Shown here piece after piece: positions 50,241 to 59,373 of a stretch of 64,000 nucleotides of DNA. The notes under the pieces were generated by a model. That model worked only from the letters and a program-made list of their open reading frames with translations, was not told where the DNA came from and searched no databases. The position numbers and the translations under genes were made by a program. How positions within the stretch are numbered: position 1 is the stretch's first letter; every line of letters starts with the position of its first letter. The DNA is taken from assembly GCF_900094555.1 (NCBI RefSeq), contig NZ_FMAC01000019.1, forward strand, positions 23,457 to 87,456, in the 5' to 3' direction. The DNA is from Martinezella hainanensis. Lineage in GTDB: Bacteria; Pseudomonadota; Alphaproteobacteria; Rhizobiales; Rhizobiaceae.

Positions 50241-51410
50241 ATGAAATTCGAAAATCGTGCAGTGACATACGCAACGGGTATGCGTTGGTTTGCTCTCTCA
50301 CTGATGTGCGCAACCATCACGGCCTGCGGAACGTCTCAGAAAGTTGCTTCGACGCGTCAGCACGGCAAGGAATATTTCTCCGAGAAGGAATATGGCGTGA
50401 AGGCGAGCCCTCGCGTCGTCAACAACGGTCCCGTGCCGAAGGGCGGCGGTCGCTTCATGGTCGGCAATCCCTATCAGGTGAAGGGCAAGTGGTATTACCC
50501 CAAGGAAGATTTCGGCTATAACAAGGTCGGCATCGCGTCCTGGTACGGCTCGGCTTTCCACGGCCGCCTAACCGCCAATGGCGAAGTCTATGACCAGCAG
50601 TCATTGACCGCGGCACACCCGACCTTCCCGCTACCGAGCTACGCTCGCGTCACCAATGTCGAAACTGGCTCCTCCATCATCGTCCGCGTCAACGATCGCG
50701 GCCCATACCATCCCGGCCGCATTATCGATCTTTCCAACAAGACGGCGCAGCTGCTCGATCTCCAGCATAGCGGCACTGGAGACGTGCGTGTGCAGTATGT
50801 CGGTCGCGCCCGCATGGACGGCCATGACGAGCCTTATCTGATGGCCTCCTATACCCCGAAGGGTTCGCGTCTGCCCGGCATCAATCCGGGCGGCCAGATC
50901 GCGACCGGCGTGATGGTTGCCTCCGCCGGACGCATGACAGCGGATCAGCTGCCCGAAACGGATACTCCCTTCCGTACAAGCCGCCAGCAGCGCAGTTACG
51001 AACCCACGCCGGCAATTGCACCCATACCGCGCCAGTCTCCTTATGCGACCACGGCATTTGCCGGCTCAACGCCGGATGCCGGATATAACGGCAACAAGCG
51101 CAACAATCCGCCGCCGATGGAATGGAACGGCGGCGCCATGCCGGCCGCGGAGACCGCGGACCCCACAATGGTCGTGCTGCCGCGGATCGGTCCGATCCCC
51201 TATGAGCGACCGGACTTCTCTCGGCGTCTTGCAAGCGTTGGGGATCAATCGTTGGGTTCGACCGTTGCCGCCTATCAGGAAGCTCCCATCAAGACCGTCT
51301 ATGTCGATCTCGCTTTCGATGCCGTCATGGTTCGCAATGACGGGCTCACGCAGGAATCGATCCTCTCGTCCTATCGCCGCCAGCATCAGGATACGACGCA
51401 GGTCGATTGA
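50241..51410 (+). CDS. rlpA: RlpA-family septal ring lipoprotein/lytic transglycosylase
   Basis: A 389-residue lipoprotein. The lipobox ITAC sets the lipidated cysteine at residue 29. A double-psi beta-barrel domain (GIASWYGSAFHGRLTANGEVYDQ, VRVNDRGPYHPGRIIDLS) forms the catalytic core; in Pseudomonas RlpA this domain cuts peptidoglycan lacking stem peptides. The C-terminal half is Pro/Ala-rich and divergent, with no evident SPOR domain. The start could also be 50220 or 50280. It is followed after 70 bases by a dacC-like gene, then tmk and holB. Confidence 0.88.
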   Translation: MKFENRAVTYATGMRWFALSLMCATITACGTSQKVASTRQHGKEYFSEKEYGVKASPRVVNNGPVPKGGGRFMVGNPYQVKGKWYYPKEDFGYNKVGIASWYGSAFHGRLTANGEVYDQQSLTAAHPTFPLPSYARVTNVETGSSIIVRVNDRGPYHPGRIIDLSNKTAQLLDLQHSGTGDVRVQYVGRARMDGHDEPYLMASYTPKGSRLPGINPGGQIATGVMVASAGRMTADQLPETDTPFRTSRQQRSYEPTPAIAPIPRQSPYATTAFAGSTPDAGYNGNKRNNPPPMEWNGGAMPAAETADPTMVVLPRIGPIPYERPDFSRRLASVGDQSLGSTVAAYQEAPIKTVYVDLAFDAVMVRNDGLTQESILSSYRRQHQDTTQVD

Positions 51411-51480
51411 TCGGCGTCATTGCCTGAATCTTAACCCGTCACTAAAATAATCGTGCCGGTGGTCGGATGAAGGGGACAAT

Positions 51481-52692
51481 ATGCCAAAGCGCTTGATTCT
51501 TTTGTTCCTTTTCCTCATCGGAGTCGGTAGCGCCGAAGCTTTTGCGCAGCCAGCCACGCCGGGTGCTTTCGACACGAAAGCTGCGCAGGCATTCATGATC
51601 GAGGCGTCGACCGGCACCATCCTGCTTGCCAAGAACGAGGATCAGCCGATCTCTCCCGCGTCGCTTGCGAAGCTGATGACGCTGGATGTCGTTTTCGATG
51701 CGATTGGACGAGGGGAGATCAATCTTGATACTGAGTATCCCGTCTCGGAAAATGCCTGGCGGACAGGCGGCGCGCCGTCGCGCGCATCGACTATGTTCGC
51801 GGCACTGAAATCGCGCATTCGCGTCGGCGATCTGATCCAGGGTATAGCCGTGCAGCAGGCGAATGACGCCTGCATCGTTCTGGCGGAAGGCATGTCCGTC
51901 AGCGAGCGAGAATTTGCGCGGCGCATGACGGCCCGTGCCCGCGAGATCGGCATGTCGCGGGCGACCTTCGCCAATTCCACCGGGCTGCCCGATGCCAACG
52001 ACCCCAATGGCGGCGGCAAGGTCTCCGCGCGGGAGATGGTCATGCTGGCGCAGGACCTGCAGGAGAAGCACCCGGATTTCTACAAATATTTTGGGCAGGC
52101 CGACTTCACCTGGAACAAGATCTATCAGCGCAACAAGAACCCGATGCTTCTGCTCAATATAGGCGTGGATGGCCTGGGGCTCGGCTTTGCCGAAGGCGAG
52201 GGTTTTTCGATCGTTGCCTCCATTCAGCGCGACGGCCGCCGGCTGTTTTTGGCACTGGGCGGACTGAAGAGTGACAAGGACCGGATCGAGGAAACGCGCC
52301 GCGTCCTCGAATGGGGCCTCAGCAATTTCAAGAGCCAGCGTATCTTCGCTGATGGCGAGGTGATCGGCGACGCCAGCGTCTATGGCGGCGCTGCCTCCAC
52401 CGTCGGCTTGCAGGCGAAAGTGCCCGTCGATGTCTATGTTCCGATCGAGACGCCGGATCGGCTGTCGGCGCGCATCGTCTATCGCTGGCCGCTGACAGCG
52501 CCGGTGACTGCAGGTTACGAGGCCGGCACCCTTCGCGTGTTCCTGGGCGCGCGTCTGGTGCGGGAGCTGCCACTCTATACGAAGGAAGCGGTTGAGCAGG
52601 GCACATTGGGTCGCCGCGCTTTCGATGCCTTCATGGAGCTAGCGGAATCGCTCCTGTTCTCCTGGCTGTGGGACCGGCCATTGCCGACCTGA
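51481..52692 (+). CDS. D-alanyl-D-alanine carboxypeptidase homologue lacking two catalytic motifs
   Basis: A 403-residue exported PBP5-family protein. A signal peptide (1-22, ending AFA-Q) leads into a transpeptidase-like domain. The SxxK nucleophile is intact (SLAK, Ser61/Lys64). However, the SxN motif reads QAN (126-128) within VQQANDACI, and the KTG motif reads GLG (233-235) within VDGLGLGF, so the Ser of SxN and the Lys and Thr of KTG are missing. A PBP5-C beta domain and a C-terminal amphipathic anchor follow. It probably binds peptidoglycan without classical carboxypeptidase activity, or has a changed chemistry. Confidence 0.85.
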   Translation: MPKRLILLFLFLIGVGSAEAFAQPATPGAFDTKAAQAFMIEASTGTILLAKNEDQPISPASLAKLMTLDVVFDAIGRGEINLDTEYPVSENAWRTGGAPSRASTMFAALKSRIRVGDLIQGIAVQQANDACIVLAEGMSVSEREFARRMTARAREIGMSRATFANSTGLPDANDPNGGGKVSAREMVMLAQDLQEKHPDFYKYFGQADFTWNKIYQRNKNPMLLLNIGVDGLGLGFAEGEGFSIVASIQRDGRRLFLALGGLKSDKDRIEETRRVLEWGLSNFKSQRIFADGEVIGDASVYGGAASTVGLQAKVPVDVYVPIETPDRLSARIVYRWPLTAPVTAGYEAGTLRVFLGARLVRELPLYTKEAVEQGTLGRRAFDAFMELAESLLFSWLWDRPLPT

Positions 52693-52845
52693 ATGGGCCG
52701 CAAGGTTCGCGAAATCTCTGTTCACACCCCATATAGAGTGGCGGACATCGGGACATGCACGGTTCCACCTGGACATGTCTTGGGTTAAACAGGATGCATA
52801 TCGCGCGCCGGACAAATGGCACGCGAAAAGTGCAGGACATGATCA

Positions 52846-53523
52846 TTGGCTGATGCAAACGGATTATTCGTAAGCTTCGAAGGCGGCGAGGGAGCTGGCA
52901 AATCCACCCAGATTCGCCGCCTGGCCGAGCGGTTGCGCGAGCGCGGCCATGAGGTTCTGGTGACGCGCGAACCCGGCGGATCACCGGGTGCCGAAGCCGT
53001 GCGGCACGTCCTGCTTTCGGGCGCTGCGGAAATGTTTGGCACCCGCATGGAGGCCATTCTCTTCGCCGCCGCCCGAAACGATCATGTCGAGGACGTCATC
53101 CGTCCGGCAATGGCACGCGGCACCATCGTCCTTTGCGACCGGTTCATGGATTCCTCGCGCGTCTATCAAGGCGTGACAGGCAATCTCGAGCCCGATTATA
53201 TCGAGGCGCTGCAAAGGGTTGCCGTCAACGGCGTCATTCCGCATTGCACGCTGATTCTCGACATTCCCGCAGAGATCGGGCTGGAGCGTGCACGCAAGCG
53301 CGCTTCCGCCGTGACCGCACCCGATCGCTTCGAGAAGGAAGAGATGCAGACTCATGAGAAACGTCGCGAGGCCTTTCTCGATATCGCCGCTCGCGAACCC
53401 GATCGTTGCCACGTCATCGATGCGCAGAGGTCGGAAGACGAGATCGCCGCTGAAATCGCGGGGATTGTCGACAAGCGGCTGGTGGCGGCCAATCTCGCCA
53501 CGGGAACGGAAGCCGCGCAATGA
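52846..53523 (+). CDS. tmk: Thymidylate kinase
   Basis: Phosphorylates dTMP to dTDP. The 225-residue protein has the P-loop FEGGEGAGKST, the DRX motif in CDRFMDSSRVYQG and the LID region (ARKRASAVTAPDRFEKE). A TTG start at 52846 is used, with CAGGA about nine bases upstream. Its TGA overlaps the holB ATG in ATGA form, so the two are coupled. It follows the dacC-like gene after about 150 bases. Confidence 0.95.
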   Translation: MADANGLFVSFEGGEGAGKSTQIRRLAERLRERGHEVLVTREPGGSPGAEAVRHVLLSGAAEMFGTRMEAILFAAARNDHVEDVIRPAMARGTIVLCDRFMDSSRVYQGVTGNLEPDYIEALQRVAVNGVIPHCTLILDIPAEIGLERARKRASAVTAPDRFEKEEMQTHEKRREAFLDIAAREPDRCHVIDAQRSEDEIAAEIAGIVDKRLVAANLATGTEAAQ

Positions 53524-54551
53524 GCGACGAACGGCCGGGCGTTCTCGACGGCGCCATTCCTCCGCAGGATAATACGAAGCTCTTCGGCCACAAGGAGGCG
53601 GAGGCTTTCCTCGCGCAATCCTATCGCTCCGGCAAGGGCCATCATGCCATGCTGATCGAAGGGCCTGAGGGCATCGGCAAGGCGACGCTCGCCTTTCGTT
53701 TCGCCAATCATGTCCTCTCGCATCCGGATCCGGCATCCGCACCGGAGGTGATCGGCGATCCGGATCCGGCATCGGTTGTCAGCCGGCAGATTTCTGGCGG
53801 CGCGTCCCACAATCTGCTGCATTTGAGCCGGCCGGTCGACGACAAGACGGGCAAGGTGAAATCCGCAATCACCGTCGACGAAGTGCGCCGCGCCGGAAAA
53901 TTCTTCTCGCAGACCTCGGGCACCGGCAACTGGCGGATCGTCATCATCGATCCCGCCGACGATCTCAACCGCAGCGCCGCCAATGCCATCCTGAAGATCC
54001 TCGAGGAACCGCCGAAGCGGGCGCTGTTCCTCGTGCTGTCGCACGCGCCGGGTCGGCTTCTGCCGACGATCCGCTCGCGCTGCTTGCCTCTGAAGCTTGC
54101 GCCGCTCGGCGATGATGCCTTGTACTCGGCGCTCGAAAATCTCGGTGTGCCGGCCGGGCAGGGGAGTGGATTACTCTCGGCTGCCAAGGGGAGCGTCAGC
54201 GAAGCGCTGAAGCTCCTGAATTATGGCGGCGGCGAGATCATCGAAGCTTATCGGCAAGTGCTTTCGGCGGATGGGCCAGCGGCTCGCAAGGCGATGCACC
54301 GCCTCGCCGACGCGCTTTCCGGCAAGGACAGCGATACGATCTTCAGCTTCTTCCTGTCGCATATCGGCGATGACATCATCGACCGAGCTCGCGCTGCTGC
54401 GCTTGGCGGATCCATTTCCACCGCCGAGAGGCTGGCTAGGCTGCACTCCGAAACTACGGAGCGGCTGAACGTCTCGCAGGCCTACAATCTCGACCGCAAG
54501 CAGACGCTCATCACCATTCTCGGCGAGCTCAAGCAGCAGCTTTCGGCATAG
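53520..54551 (+). CDS. holB: DNA polymerase III delta' subunit
   Basis: Part of the clamp-loader complex that opens the beta clamp. The 343-residue protein has the AAA+ fold with a P-loop-like GPEGIGKATLAF, the SITVDEVRRAGKF strand and the SRCLPLKLAPL sensor region. The usual delta' zinc cysteines are not evident, as in other alphaproteobacterial delta'. It overlaps tmk by four bases. Confidence 0.93.
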   Translation: MSDERPGVLDGAIPPQDNTKLFGHKEAEAFLAQSYRSGKGHHAMLIEGPEGIGKATLAFRFANHVLSHPDPASAPEVIGDPDPASVVSRQISGGASHNLLHLSRPVDDKTGKVKSAITVDEVRRAGKFFSQTSGTGNWRIVIIDPADDLNRSAANAILKILEEPPKRALFLVLSHAPGRLLPTIRSRCLPLKLAPLGDDALYSALENLGVPAGQGSGLLSAAKGSVSEALKLLNYGGGEIIEAYRQVLSADGPAARKAMHRLADALSGKDSDTIFSFFLSHIGDDIIDRARAAALGGSISTAERLARLHSETTERLNVSQAYNLDRKQTLITILGELKQQLSA

Positions 54552-54559
54552 TTTTGTCG

Positions 54560-54596
54560 CGCAGCCACCGCCGGAAGGCAACTGCGAGCTTTTTTC
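54560..54596 (+). terminator. Weak terminator after holB
   Basis: CGCAG and CTGCG arms flank a GC-rich loop and are followed by AGCTTTTTT, 9 bases after the holB stop. The stem is short, so this is a moderate candidate. Confidence 0.4.
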
Positions 54597-54692
54597 AGAA
54601 TAGAGAGCAAACCCCATCAGCGATGGCTTGCGGCCAGAAGCGGATATCTTTCGGGCCGCAAGCAATACGTGTTCGCAGTGGTCGCGCATGCC

Positions 54693-57179
54693 TCAGGCAA
54701 CCGGGCAGGGCTTCATGCCCCAGATCTCCTCGGCATATTGCGAGATGGCGCGGTCGGACGAGAATTTGCCCGAACCGGCAACATTAAGGATCGCCTTGCG
54801 AGCCCATGCGCCGCGATCGCCATAAAGCGTGCTCAGCGCCTCGTCGGCATTGAGGTAAGAGATGATATCGGCCAGATGCATGTAACGGTCGCCGTTCTTC
54901 AGGAGCACATCATGCAGGGCCGAAAACGCACCCGGTTCGTTTGCGCTGAAATAGTTCTGGGCGATCAGGTCAAGCGCGTGGCGCGTTTCCGCATCATTCT
55001 CGTAGTGCCAATAGGGGTTGTACCAGCCGCGGCTGTCAGCGACTTCCTGGGCGGTCAGACCGAAGAGGAAGAAGTTTTCCTCACCGGCCTCTTCGGCCAT
55101 TTCGATCGTCGCACCGTCCCGCGTGCCGAGTGTCAGCGCACCATTCATCATGAATTTCATGTTGCTGGTGCCGCTGGCTTCGAAGCCAGCCGTCGAAATC
55201 TGGTTTGAGACGTCGGCGGCCGGGATGAGGCGCTCGGCGAGCGAAACGCAATAGTCCGGAAGGAAGACCACCTTGATGCGGCCTGCGACGAGTGGGTCCC
55301 TTTCGATCGTCAGTGCAAGATTGTTGATGAACTTGATGATGAGCTTGGCGACTTTGTAGGCGGGTGCTGCCTTGCCCGCGAAGAAGAAGGTACGCGGTGC
55401 CATGGTCATGCCGGGATTGGCGCGGAGGCGACTGTAGAGAATGATGACGCGCAGCGCATTCAACAATTGCCGCTTGTACTCGTGAATTCTCTTGATGTGG
55501 CAATCGAAAATGCTGTCGGGATCGACGACCTGCCCGCTGCTTTCCTTCAGCCAGCTGGCGAACCGCACCTTGGCGTTGCGTTTTGCGCTAAGGAAGGCGT
55601 CGCGGAATGACGCATCGTCGGCAAGCGACTTCAGCCGGCCGATCTGGTCGAAATCGGCCACCCAATTGTCGCCGATCGCCTCGGATATGACGTTCGACAG
55701 CTCCGGATTGGCAAGACGCACCCATCGGCGCGGTGTCACGCCATTGGTCTTGTTGTTGAAACGCTCCGGGAACAGCTCGGCGAAATCGCGTACCGTCGTG
55801 GTTCGCAACAGTTCAGAATGGATGGCGGCAACGCCGTTGGTGCTGTGCGATCCGACGATCGCCACATGCGCCATGCGGACCTTGTCCTCGTGCCCTTCCT
55901 CGATAAGGCTGACACGCTCGACGAGTTTGTCATCGCCGGGATGGCGATTGCGTACGTCGTCGAGGAAACGGCGGTTGATTTCATAGATGATCTCGAGCTG
56001 GCGCGGCAGCATCTGCCGGAAATAGTGCAGCGGCCACTTCTCAAGCGCCTCCGGCAGGAGGGTGTGGTTGGTGTAGGCGAGGGTGCGCTGCGTCAGGTCC
56101 CAGGCATGGTCCCACTCAAGATGCACGTCATCGAGAAGGATGCGCATCAGTTCCGGCACGGTCAGCGCCGGATGGGTGTCGTTCATCTGGATGGCGACCT
56201 TGTTCGGCAGCTCGTTCCAGTCGTCATTGTCGCGGCGGAAGCGGCGCAGCAGATCGGCGAGCGAGCAGGCGACCAGGAAATACTCCTGTGCGAAGCGCAG
56301 GCTCTGTCCCATCTCGGTGGAGTCGTCGGGGTAGAGCACGCGTGTCAGCGTCTGCGCGGCAATGCTGCCGACAAGCGCGCCGACGAAATCGCCGGAGCTG
56401 AATTCCTGGAAATCGAAATAGTCCGGCGCCGCAGCACTCCACAGACGCAGGCTGTTGATCGTCTTTCCGCCGAAGCCGACGATCGGCCGGTCATAGGGAA
56501 CACCGATGAGCGTCGAAGGCTTGTTGGCGATGATCGTCAGTGCGCCCTGATGCATTTCGAAGCTGCAGCCGAGCTTCACCTCGACGAACTGGCCGCGGCG
56601 CGATACTTCCCACGGGTCCTGCCGGCGCAGCCAGTTGTCGGGCTGCTCCTGCTGCCAGCCATCCTCGATCGCCTGGCGGAACATGCCGTATTCGTAGCGC
56701 AGGCCATAACCCATGGCCGGCAGTTCCATGCTCGCCATCGAATCGAGGAAGCAGGCGGCCAGGCGTCCGAGACCGCCATTACCAAGACCGGCGTCCGGCT
56801 CCTGCTCGAGAAGATCAAGCCAGTCGAGGTTCGCTTCGCGGCTGGTGTTTTCGATGAACCTGTCGAGCACGAGGTTCATGACATTGTTGCTCATCGAGCG
56901 ACCGATCAGAAACTCCATCGACATATAATAGACGCGCTTGGGGTTCGCTTGGTCGTAGGTGCGTTGCGTCCTGATCCAGCGGTCGGCCAGAATGTCGCGA
57001 ACCGAACGCGCCATGGCTTCGAAACGCTGCCGTTGATAGGCCGTTGCCGGCTCCACCAGGGCGTCGGAGAGAAGATGACGTTCGAAAAATGTATCGGCCT
57101 GACCTAGGTAAGGCATGGAACTCAGATTTGGGAGATGGGCATGCTTTTCGACAGCATCGGCATGAATCAATTCGTCCAC
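54693..57179 (-). CDS. glgP: Glycogen/alpha-glucan phosphorylase
   Basis: Releases glucose-1-phosphate from glycogen. The 828-residue protein is a full-length GT35 enzyme with YYMSMEFLIGRSMSNN and GNGGLGRLAACFLDS near the N-terminus, the VAIQMNDTHPALTVPELMR region, and the PLP lysine in EASGTSNMKFMMNGALTLGTRDGA. The start is a GTG with AAAGGAG eight bases upstream. No glg operon partners are next to it. It lies between holB and metG, genes that are near neighbours in other rhizobia, so it may have moved here. Confidence 0.96.
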   Translation of the reverse strand: MDELIHADAVEKHAHLPNLSSMPYLGQADTFFERHLLSDALVEPATAYQRQRFEAMARSVRDILADRWIRTQRTYDQANPKRVYYMSMEFLIGRSMSNNVMNLVLDRFIENTSREANLDWLDLLEQEPDAGLGNGGLGRLAACFLDSMASMELPAMGYGLRYEYGMFRQAIEDGWQQEQPDNWLRRQDPWEVSRRGQFVEVKLGCSFEMHQGALTIIANKPSTLIGVPYDRPIVGFGGKTINSLRLWSAAAPDYFDFQEFSSGDFVGALVGSIAAQTLTRVLYPDDSTEMGQSLRFAQEYFLVACSLADLLRRFRRDNDDWNELPNKVAIQMNDTHPALTVPELMRILLDDVHLEWDHAWDLTQRTLAYTNHTLLPEALEKWPLHYFRQMLPRQLEIIYEINRRFLDDVRNRHPGDDKLVERVSLIEEGHEDKVRMAHVAIVGSHSTNGVAAIHSELLRTTTVRDFAELFPERFNNKTNGVTPRRWVRLANPELSNVISEAIGDNWVADFDQIGRLKSLADDASFRDAFLSAKRNAKVRFASWLKESSGQVVDPDSIFDCHIKRIHEYKRQLLNALRVIILYSRLRANPGMTMAPRTFFFAGKAAPAYKVAKLIIKFINNLALTIERDPLVAGRIKVVFLPDYCVSLAERLIPAADVSNQISTAGFEASGTSNMKFMMNGALTLGTRDGATIEMAEEAGEENFFLFGLTAQEVADSRGWYNPYWHYENDAETRHALDLIAQNYFSANEPGAFSALHDVLLKNGDRYMHLADIISYLNADEALSTLYGDRGAWARKAILNVAGSGKFSSDRAISQYAEEIWGMKPCPVA

Positions 57180-57513
57180 AACCTTCTCCTTTGAAATTAA
57201 TTAGAGATTTTATAATGTTCGGTCCGACCTTCGCCGCCCGACGGCGTGTACTCGCCAACATTCGACGGACGTTACGATTTTTCGACCGCAGAAATGTGAC
57301 GCATCCTGACAGCCAGTGTGACGTCCACCCCAGAGGGACAGCCTCACTGGTCACAGGGTGAGCTATGGTGGATTGGCGTCTAGCGAAACCTGGAAATGTC
57401 TCCTGGCGGGAGAACCAGCGCTCCATCGCCCGGTTGCCATCCGCTATCAGGCGGCGGCAATTCTCTACCGGATCATATGACGGGCATCTGCCGATATCGC
57501 GAACCGGTGATTT
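57180..57513. other. glgP promoter region
   Basis: About 330 bases with no convincing gene. An ORF of 86 codons on the + strand starting at 57365 runs into the isochorismatase gene antisense and is not supported. TGTGACG occurs twice (near 57295 and 57319), but no clear CRP-type palindrome is formed. Confidence 0.4.
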
Positions 57514-58140
57514 TCATCGCGTGCCGGAAATGGCACCTACAAATTCGCTCGAAGTCGTCACGATTGTATCGCCGAGGAAACGCAGCGCATCGAAAGTGCG
57601 GTTGGCGGCCACTTCATCTCCGTGACCGCAAGCATCTTCGATGACGATGGGAACAATGCCGAGATCGGCGGCATGCCTGCACGTCGGTTCGATGCCGATT
57701 TCCGTGGCGATGCCGCAAATTGCCAGCGAGGAAAGGCCCGCATCGCGCATGGCCAATTGCAACGGCGTTCCTTCGAAAGCCGACATGCCGAGCTTGTCAA
57801 AGACGAAGTCCTGCTCCTGCGGACGGAGTTCCGGCACGATCTCGACCGCCTCGCTGCCCCGAAGGAACCAGGGATGCACCTTTTCCGGGTCATCGGTGCG
57901 CTGCCAAGCCATTGCCATACGGGTAGCGAACAACCCCATCCACGGCTTGGGCAACGAAAGATGGCGGCAGAAGGCCACGCGGATGCCGGCACTTCTGGCC
58001 GCGGCCACGATTGTCGCAATGCGCCGAACTGTTTCATCCGAGCCTTTGACCTGCCGAGCGATACCGATCTGCATGTCGTACACCAGCAAGGCAGTTCGAT
58101 TTGGAGAAAGCCAATCGGCGAGCGTCGTGGGTATGGTCAT
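57514..58140 (-). CDS. Isochorismatase-superfamily protein lacking the nucleophilic cysteine
   Basis: A 208-residue protein of the isochorismatase/cysteine hydrolase fold. The acid Asp22 (YDMQ) and the Lys116 (DKLGMSAF) of the cysteine hydrolase triad are present, and ICGIATEIGIEPTCRHAADLG matches the family block. At the position of the nucleophilic Cys there is Gly149, as in true isochorismatases (EntB, PhzD), which do not use Cys. It may therefore be an isochorismatase-like hydrolase or an inactive form. No siderophore or phenazine genes are nearby. Confidence 0.82.
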   Translation of the reverse strand: MTIPTTLADWLSPNRTALLVYDMQIGIARQVKGSDETVRRIATIVAAARSAGIRVAFCRHLSLPKPWMGLFATRMAMAWQRTDDPEKVHPWFLRGSEAVEIVPELRPQEQDFVFDKLGMSAFEGTPLQLAMRDAGLSSLAICGIATEIGIEPTCRHAADLGIVPIVIEDACGHGDEVAANRTFDALRFLGDTIVTTSSEFVGAISGTR

Positions 58141-58323
58141 CCGCGTAACATCCCTGACTGCAGTCGAGAGTTCTTTTTAGGGTAAGCGCGTCCCTTTGCA
58201 TAGCTTCGGCATTGGCTCTCCGGGAATTGGCAACTCGTCCGCTGCTGACACGATGCAGCCGATCCTATAACCGAACCCGGTTGACGGCACTTACCGACAA
58301 TTCCACATTCCATGTGAAATGCT

Positions 58324-59130
58324 TCAGGGAAAGATCAACTTCCAGGCAACGATCGCCAGCGTGACGGCCAGGATGATGCGCACGGACCGCTCATGCAGGC
58401 GCGGCGCCAGCAGACTGCCGGCGACGATGCCGGGAATGGAGCCCACCAGCAGGGCGAAAAGCATCGTCCAGTTGATTTCGCCAATGAGCCAATAGCCCAT
58501 GCCACCGATCAAGGTCAGCGGCACGGCATGGACGATGTCCGAGCCGACAATTTCGCGTACATCCGTCTGCGGATAGAGCACCAAAAGCACGGTTACACCG
58601 AGCGCCCCGGCGCCGACGGATGTCATCGTAACGAGAATGCCGAGAACAAGGCCGAGAATGATCGTCAGCATGGCGATGCTGCGCGGCGATATGGTTCCGC
58701 GCTCACCACGCCACTTGCGGATTGCCTCCAGAATCTGGCCGCGGAAAATCAGCATCAGCGCCGTCAGAAGCAGAAGACAGCCCAATGACAGGGTAATGGT
58801 ATGGGCGACTGCGGGGCTCTCGCGATTGACACCGGCCATGATCCACAGCATGGCAAGCGCCGCCGGGACGCTGCCCGACGCCAGAAGGCCGACAACCCTC
58901 CAATTGACCCGTCCGTGCATGCCGTGCACGGCCGTCCCTGCCGTCTTGGTGATTGCCGCATAGAGCAGATCAGTGCCGACGGCCGTTGCGGGATGGACAC
59001 CGAAGAGAAGCACGAGCAGGGGGGTCATCAGCGAGCCGCCGCCCACTCCGGTTATGCCCACCAACATGCCGACGAAAAAGCCGGAAAAGGAATAAAGCGG
59101 CTGAAAGGAATCGATCAAACTCAAATTCAC
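58324..59130 (-). CDS. TauE/SafE-family sulfite/organosulfur exporter
   Basis: A 268-residue polytopic membrane protein of the TauE/SafE (TSUP) family. Both repeats open with a Gly-rich helix: GFFVGMLVGITGVGGGSLMTPLL and the second-half LGLVLGILVTMTSVGAGALGVTVLL. It is predicted to export sulfite or similar organic acids. A GTG at 59130 with AAGAGG five bases upstream is chosen; a longer in-frame ATG at 59247 would add 39 non-hydrophobic residues, and 59163 is another option. There is no sulfur-metabolism gene beside it. Confidence 0.83.
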   Translation of the reverse strand: MNLSLIDSFQPLYSFSGFFVGMLVGITGVGGGSLMTPLLVLLFGVHPATAVGTDLLYAAITKTAGTAVHGMHGRVNWRVVGLLASGSVPAALAMLWIMAGVNRESPAVAHTITLSLGCLLLLTALMLIFRGQILEAIRKWRGERGTISPRSIAMLTIILGLVLGILVTMTSVGAGALGVTVLLVLYPQTDVREIVGSDIVHAVPLTLIGGMGYWLIGEINWTMLFALLVGSIPGIVAGSLLAPRLHERSVRIILAVTLAIVAWKLIFP

Positions 59131-59373
59131 GGCCTCTTGAAGCCGGTAGGCAGACCAATACATAAAACGATGAAATTCACGGCCACGTCTGTCCTGCGCT
59201 CCACTCTTCCGAGTGGCGTAAAGGCGAGGCGGAGTCGAGTCAAGCAAGGCGCCATCCCGAAGTTCCGAATGCTGCGGGCGCGAAACTTGGTGTTTCGCTC
59301 ATGGCAAACATGCGCTAAAGCGAGCAAAGCAAGAATAACAGCGACGTAACAGTAAAAGCGGGCCACTGCCTCA

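Noticed and set aside
57365..57625. An 86-codon + strand frame before the isochorismatase-like gene
   Set aside because: Half of it is antisense to that gene, it lacks a ribosome-binding site, and it has no recognisable features.
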